The notes beneath the pieces are model-generated. The model saw only the letters and a program-made list of their open reading frames with translations, did no database searches and had not been told where the DNA came from. Positions 6,382-9,184 of a stretch of 9,184 bases of DNA are shown piece after piece. Each line of letters begins with the position of its first letter. Positions within the stretch are counted from its first letter, which is position 1. Location: assembly GCA_020636255.1 (NCBI GenBank), contig JACJYE010000025.1, forward strand, positions 1-9,184, given 5' to 3'. Source of the stretch: Lewinellaceae bacterium (GTDB lineage Bacteria > Bacteroidota > Bacteroidia > Chitinophagales > Saprospiraceae). Made by a program: the position numbers and the translations under genes.

Positions 6382-6437
6382 CTGTTTCACCCTGTTTCAG
6401 GTGTTTCAGGGTGAAACAGGTGAAACACCTGAAACAG
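6382..6437. repeat. Six-heptamer array, 3x TGTTTCA then 3x TGAAACA
   Basis: TGTTTCA starts at 6383, 6393 and 6402; its reverse complement TGAAACA starts at 6412, 6421 and 6430. Steps are 10, 9, 10, 9 and 9 bases. Spacers are CCC, GG, GGG, GG and CC. Two perfect stems interlock. Stem A is CTGTTTCACCCTG (6382-6394) with CAGGGTGAAACAG (6407-6419). Stem B is CTGTTTCAGGTGTTTCA (6392-6408) with TGAAACACCTGAAACAG (6421-6437). Each has a 12-base loop and they cannot form together in full. The array lies between the ribbon-helix-helix gene and the 3' end of the caspase gene. Function unknown. Confidence 0.85.
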
Positions 6438-6502
6438 ATGGAACGGCGCCGCATCACCCAAACCCTCTAAAAGGTGAGCCCTTCCAGTGTGCTGGGCCTG
6501 GG

Positions 6503-6544
6503 CCTGTGGAATAAATGAAGGCTTAACGAAGGGTATTCCACGGG
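6503..6544. repeat. 11-bp inverted repeat downstream of the caspase-FGE gene
   Basis: CCTGTGGAATA (6503-6513) pairs with TATTCCACGGG (6534-6544), ten Watson-Crick pairs and one T-G, with a 20-base loop. A second small stem, TTACA (6570-6574) with TGTAA (6581-6585), lies closer to the stop codon. No strong T-run follows either stem on the minus strand, so simple termination is not obvious. A GGGCCT duplication (6494-6505) adjoins. The stretch 6438-6605 holds no convincing gene. Confidence 0.5.
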
Positions 6545-6605
6545 AAGGAAAGAGCGAGGCATGCCGTGCTTACATTCTATTGTAAAAAGGTAAAAAAGTC
6601 AGAAA

Positions 6606-8564
6606 CTAACGACCCGCCCTGGCAAGACGGAAACCGTTGACGCGGTTCCGGTGGTCCGGGACGTTGCCGTAGCGATAGGCGCAACGGGCGCCGGCGGGAC
6701 CGTCGTCCCACGAACCGCCACGAAGAACCCGGTCGGAGCCGCTGTCCGGGCCGAGGGGATTTGTTTGGGCAGAAGAAGGATAATCACCGTACCAATCCCA
6801 GCACCATTCCCAGACATTGCCGCTCATATCATAAAGGCCAAGGCTGTTGGGGGCGAAGCTGCCTACCTGAGTTGTTTTTCCCCGGTAGGCGCCGACTTGG
6901 GAATAGGATACTTTGCACTCTTTGCTACCATCATAATTAATTTCCGCCGGGTCGGCGATATCCTTACCGTTGCCAAAGCGCACTTTCTGCCCTTGCTGGC
7001 GGGCCGCGTATTCCCATTCCGCTTCGGTGGGGAGGCGGTAGCCGTTCAGCGAAAAATCGCAATAAATTTTTTCTATTTCTTTCCGTCCTTTGATTAGCCC
7101 AAAAAAAGATTTCTCCTCAACCACTTCTTTTGTCCATTGAAAGCAAGGCTCCAGCCCTTCCTGCTTACTACGCCAGTTGCAGTATTCCACCGCATCGAAC
7201 CAGCTCACATTGATCATTGGGCGGTACCCACGGCCCCAGCCGCTATCATCTGGCTTATCTCTTTTAGTAGCCTGGCAAAAGGCGTCGTATTCTTCAAAGG
7301 TTATAGTACAGGCGCCCAGATAAAAATCACTGACTTTCACCCTGTGGATAGGTTTCTCATCCCCCGGTCCATCCCCGAACAAATCCCCCATCTCAAAGGA
7401 ACCGCCCTCTATAAAAACCATATTCTTCAGGGCAATGTGCTGCTTCTTTTCTGCGGGCTTTTCCCTGGGTGGAGGCGTTGGTTTTGGCGGGGGCTCCTCC
7501 ACCTTTTTTGCCATTATTGGCTTAGGTCTCGGCTCAGGCCCGGCTTTCAATTCCTGTTTCTTCTTTCGGGCTTCCTCCGCATATTTCCCGGCCGGGTAGG
7601 CGCGCAAATATTTGCTAAATCCCGGTAAAGTGCCCCGGGCAACCGCCTGCTTCCAGGCATTTTCCTCATCCAGGGCTTCCATGCGTTCCTCGGCTTCTTC
7701 AGCGTGGCGCCCTTGGGGGTAAGCGTCGAGGTAGTCGTCGTAAGAAGACAGCGTATTCAATCGCTTTGCTTCCGCCCAGGCCTTCGCCTCATCCTGTTTC
7801 AGGTGGAACACAAACTCCCCGCCCACATCCCCGGCCTGGAACAGTACCCCACCCACCGGCGTCTGCCTGGCATTGTGCGGGGTGACGCGTTTGACGTGCT
7901 GAATGAGATCAGAAACAGGCACCAGAGGGCTGCTGTTCTTTTCCAGGAAAGCCAGCAGGGCTTTAGCGAAGGGGCTATGATCGCCATGTAAGCCATCCTC
8001 CACCTTTTCGATCTGCCCGGCAGCCAGGGCCCAGCGGGAGGGCAGCCCCTCCACCTTTTCGGCAAAAGGGGTAGCGCTTACTTCCTTACTGGCGAATAAA
8101 GAGCCTGAAAAACAACTATCGACGATCAGGAAGGTATGGAAGCTATTGATCGCCCGGATGCGGTTTACGAGGTTGGCGTTGGAGAAAAACTGCCAAACAG
8201 CACCTTCCTGGGCTTCAACCGGGACAAGATGCCCAGTCTGGTCATCGCGGTCAAAAAAGCCATGCCCGGAGAAATATATGACGACATTATCCTGAGCCGT
8301 TACCTTGCGCTTTAACAGCACTAGGCTTTTGTGCAAATTGGCCGCTGTGGCATCCTTATCGAAGAGCATGGTAGTTTCTTCCGGGCGAAAGCTATATCTA
8401 TCCTGCAGCACCTTCAACAGCCGTTCGGCGTCGCGCACGCAATTGGAAAGCTTAGGATGGTGTTCGTAGTCATTAATAGCAACGGCCAAAAGGTAGTTGA
8501 GGCCTTGTGGTTTAGAGCGCTCGGCAGCTTTCAGATCGACCCCCTTTTTGATTTCCTTCGCCAT
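6606..8564 (-). CDS. Caspase-like protease fused to an FGE-sulfatase (C-type-lectin-fold) domain, candidate DGR target
   Basis: This 652-residue protein begins with a caspase-fold (peptidase C14) domain at about 21-250. The catalytic His101 is in YFSGHGF and Cys151 in IVDSCFSGS, both intact, and D46 in NCVRDAERLL follows the family pattern. Two copies of a helical repeat follow at about 262-336: W-A-EAKRLNTLSSYDDYLDAYPQGRHAEEA and W-KQAVARGTLPGFSKYLRAYPAGKYAEEA. A proline/lysine-rich linker spans 341-378. The FGE-sulfatase domain (about 381-650) has MVFIEGGSFEMGD, INVSWFDAVEYCNW, GYRLPTEAEWEYAAR, GLYDMSGNVWEWCWDWYG and RVLRGGSW...GFRLAR. The cysteine pair of true formylglycine enzymes is missing, so it is more likely a binding module than an enzyme. 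No signal peptide or membrane segment is seen. The ATG at 8564 fits the short lead into the caspase fold. Confidence 0.92.
   Translation of the reverse strand: MAKEIKKGVDLKAAERSKPQGLNYLLAVAINDYEHHPKLSNCVRDAERLLKVLQDRYSFRPEETTMLFDKDATAANLHKSLVLLKRKVTAQDNVVIYFSGHGFFDRDDQTGHLVPVEAQEGAVWQFFSNANLVNRIRAINSFHTFLIVDSCFSGSLFASKEVSATPFAEKVEGLPSRWALAAGQIEKVEDGLHGDHSPFAKALLAFLEKNSSPLVPVSDLIQHVKRVTPHNARQTPVGGVLFQAGDVGGEFVFHLKQDEAKAWAEAKRLNTLSSYDDYLDAYPQGRHAEEAEERMEALDEENAWKQAVARGTLPGFSKYLRAYPAGKYAEEARKKKQELKAGPEPRPKPIMAKKVEEPPPKPTPPPREKPAEKKQHIALKNMVFIEGGSFEMGDLFGDGPGDEKPIHRVKVSDFYLGACTITFEEYDAFCQATKRDKPDDSGWGRGYRPMINVSWFDAVEYCNWRSKQEGLEPCFQWTKEVVEEKSFFGLIKGRKEIEKIYCDFSLNGYRLPTEAEWEYAARQQGQKVRFGNGKDIADPAEINYDGSKECKVSYSQVGAYRGKTTQVGSFAPNSLGLYDMSGNVWEWCWDWYGDYPSSAQTNPLGPDSGSDRVLRGGSWDDGPAGARCAYRYGNVPDHRNRVNGFRLARAGR
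6621..6719 (-). other. Candidate DGR variable region (VR) at the 3' end of the caspase-FGE gene
   Basis: This covers residues 616-648, from GGSW to GFRLA. Fourteen codons (620, 621, 622, 625, 632-635, 637, 638, 640-643) read GAC, GAC, GGT, GGC, TAC, GGC, AAC, GTC, GAC, CAC, AAC, CGC, GTC and AAC. Every one can arise from AAC or AAT by changing adenines only, the signature of adenine mutagenesis in diversity-generating retroelements. They are interleaved with fixed codons such as CCC GCC, CGT TGC GCC and GGT TTC CGT. The position, at the extreme C-terminus of a lectin-fold domain, is where DGR variable regions lie. No template repeat or reverse transcriptase is in the window, so this is an inference. 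Confidence 0.6.
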
Positions 8565-8774
8565 AGCTATCTAGAGGTGCTAAAATCAGATAGGAAATAT
8601 ACTTAATTCATCAAATATTGGAAAAATTAGCTGGCTACAGCGGTTAATTTCCTCCCCCAGTACTGTACGCCCCCGGACAGCTTAACGGCTGCCGTAGAGA
8701 CAAACTCCGGGATTGCGATGGCAATACCTTACAGTCTTATATTTTCCGTTGCCGGACCTGGTTTTCGTCAGTGG
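8565..8774. other. Spacer upstream of the caspase-FGE gene, possible promoter
   Basis: On the minus strand TATATTTC (8601-8594) is one base off the -7 consensus, 30 bases before the start codon, with a weak TTTTC-type -33 about 19 bases further up. Small stems occur: CGG-A-CAGC with GCTG-CCG (8674-8694) and ATTGC-GATG-GCAAT (8712-8725). CAGTACTG (8658-8665) is a palindrome. A stop-to-stop frame on the minus strand here gives about 30 residues with no start codon and no resemblance I recognise. No gene is supported. Confidence 0.3.
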
Positions 8775-9017
8775 CTATGCTCTGTTCACTTTGGGGAAAT
8801 ACAGCATACCATCCTTCATACATTTGTAGATATAAGAAAACACAGCCTGCAGGCCATCTTTTGTCAACCTCGGATAGTTTTCCAGGATTTCCTGCTCTGT
8901 CCAGCCATTGGCCAGGCGCTCCAGGATAAATTCCACCGATATCCTGGTCCCCTTGATCACCGGCTTGCCGAGCAAAATCTCATCATTCGTATGGATGCGG
9001 CCTTTCCAGTTTATCAT
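8775..9017 (-). CDS. DUF433-domain protein, antitoxin-like
   Basis: The 80 residues match the DUF433 pattern: HTNDEILLGKPVIKGTRISVEFILERLANGWTEQEIL at 9-45, then NYPRLTKDGLQAVFSYIY at 47-64. The KPVIKGTRISV core (18-28) is diagnostic and the remainder is winged-helix-like. DUF433 proteins usually pair with a DUF5615 PIN-like toxin, acting as DNA-binding antitoxin. Here the 210 bases downstream hold no such toxin. I start at the ATG at 9017 because the frame upstream to 9098 adds 27 residues outside the domain. An inverted repeat just upstream may be its operator. Confidence 0.85.
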   Translation of the reverse strand: MINWKGRIHTNDEILLGKPVIKGTRISVEFILERLANGWTEQEILENYPRLTKDGLQAVFSYIYKCMKDGMLYFPKVNRA

Positions 9018-9043
9018 GCCGAAATGTGTTTTCTTATGGAATG

Positions 9044-9061
9044 CTAAAATAACACTTTTAG
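9044..9061 (-). promoter_or_regulatory. Inverted repeat and promoter-like box upstream of the DUF433 gene
   Basis: CTAAAA (9044-9049) and TTTTAG (9056-9061) form a 6-bp inverted repeat with a 6-base centre. On the minus strand TATTTTAG (9051-9044) is one base off the TAnnTTTG box and lies 26 bases before the start codon. An operator overlapping a promoter would suit autoregulation by a DUF433 antitoxin; this is inferred. Confidence 0.4.
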
Positions 9062-9121
9062 TTCTTTTCCTGCCGATTGCCACGAGAATCCCAGGCAAGG
9101 AAGCCTTCTGGCTTTAAAATA

Positions 9122-9158
9122 GAGCCATCCTGGGATGGTTGGCACCCCGGAATGGCTC
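9122..9158. repeat. Nested inverted repeats at the right edge
   Basis: GAGCCAT (9122-9128) pairs with ATGGCTC (9152-9158), and inside it CCATCC (9125-9130) pairs with GGATGG (9133-9138), so the two compete for the same bases. No T-run follows on either strand. The remaining edge sequence 9062-9184 holds no gene I can support. Confidence 0.35.
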
Positions 9159-9184
9159 CAAAGAGAAAAAGCACCGTCACTCCT

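Noticed and set aside
6382..6437. CRISPR array
   Set aside because: Units are 7 bases with 2-3 base spacers and change orientation halfway; no spacers of CRISPR length and no cas genes.
6254..6457. Minus-strand frame of 67 residues, cysteine-rich start
   Set aside because: Its cysteine-rich start is only the translation of the heptamer array, and it runs over the twin palindromes and into the start of the ribbon-helix-helix gene. It has no protein-like pattern.
7793..7805. CCTGTTTCAGGTG identical to part of the heptamer array (6391-6403)
   Set aside because: It lies within caspase-gene coding sequence (FHLKQDEA) and is explained by codons; 13 bases is too short to claim a link.
6651..7991. 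Plus-strand frames opposite the caspase-FGE gene
   Set aside because: They are shadows of a long, well-conserved minus-strand gene with clear domain motifs. Their translations show no family pattern.
8640..8774. DUF5615-like toxin remnant after the DUF433 gene
   Set aside because: A TDEN string is visible in one frame, but a stop follows within a dozen residues and the rest does not fit the family.

Overview
The window is typical of a Bacteroidota chromosome, possibly of the Saprospiria type (the class is an inference). The signs are several matches to the Bacteroidota promoter consensus TTTG-N19..21-TAnnTTTG, a folK/deoxynucleoside-kinase pair, a lipoprotein carrying a lone TonB-plug domain, and few Shine-Dalgarno sequences. 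No rRNA, integrase, transposase or CRISPR array is visible.

The left two thirds (1-5984) is ordinary chromosome. After a terminator-like hairpin pair at the left edge come two leftward genes, folK and a deoxynucleoside kinase, with a promoter almost touching the folK start. Divergent from them is a TetR regulator with a consensus promoter, followed 19 bases later by an alpha/beta hydrolase, probably one operon. Then come a polyprenol-phosphate-mannose-synthase-like glycosyltransferase and a MacB/FtsX-type ABC permease. The permease converges on a small lipoprotein made of a single TonB-plug domain. A tRNA-Arg(CCG) with a textbook Bacteroidota promoter closes this part.

The right third (5985-9184) looks accessory. 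It is gene-poor just after the tRNA, then holds a 49-residue ribbon-helix-helix protein with two identical 12-bp palindromes upstream. Next is an array of six TGTTTCA/TGAAACA heptamers that can fold into two mutually exclusive perfect hairpins. A 652-residue leftward gene follows, encoding a caspase-like protease, two helical repeats, a proline-rich linker and an FGE-sulfatase (C-type-lectin-fold) domain. Last is a DUF433 antitoxin-like gene without an obvious toxin.

The most interesting feature is the 3' end of the caspase gene (about 6621-6719). It has the form of a variable region of a diversity-generating retroelement (DGR): the C-terminal RGGSW...GFRLAR segment of a lectin-fold domain, with 14 candidate codons that can all derive from AAC/AAT by adenine-only mutation. 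Neither a template repeat nor a reverse transcriptase is in the window, so if this is a DGR target it is diversified from outside or is no longer active. Together this suggests a caspase effector joined to a hypervariable ligand-binding domain, consistent with an immunity, kin-recognition or conflict role. That role is inference.
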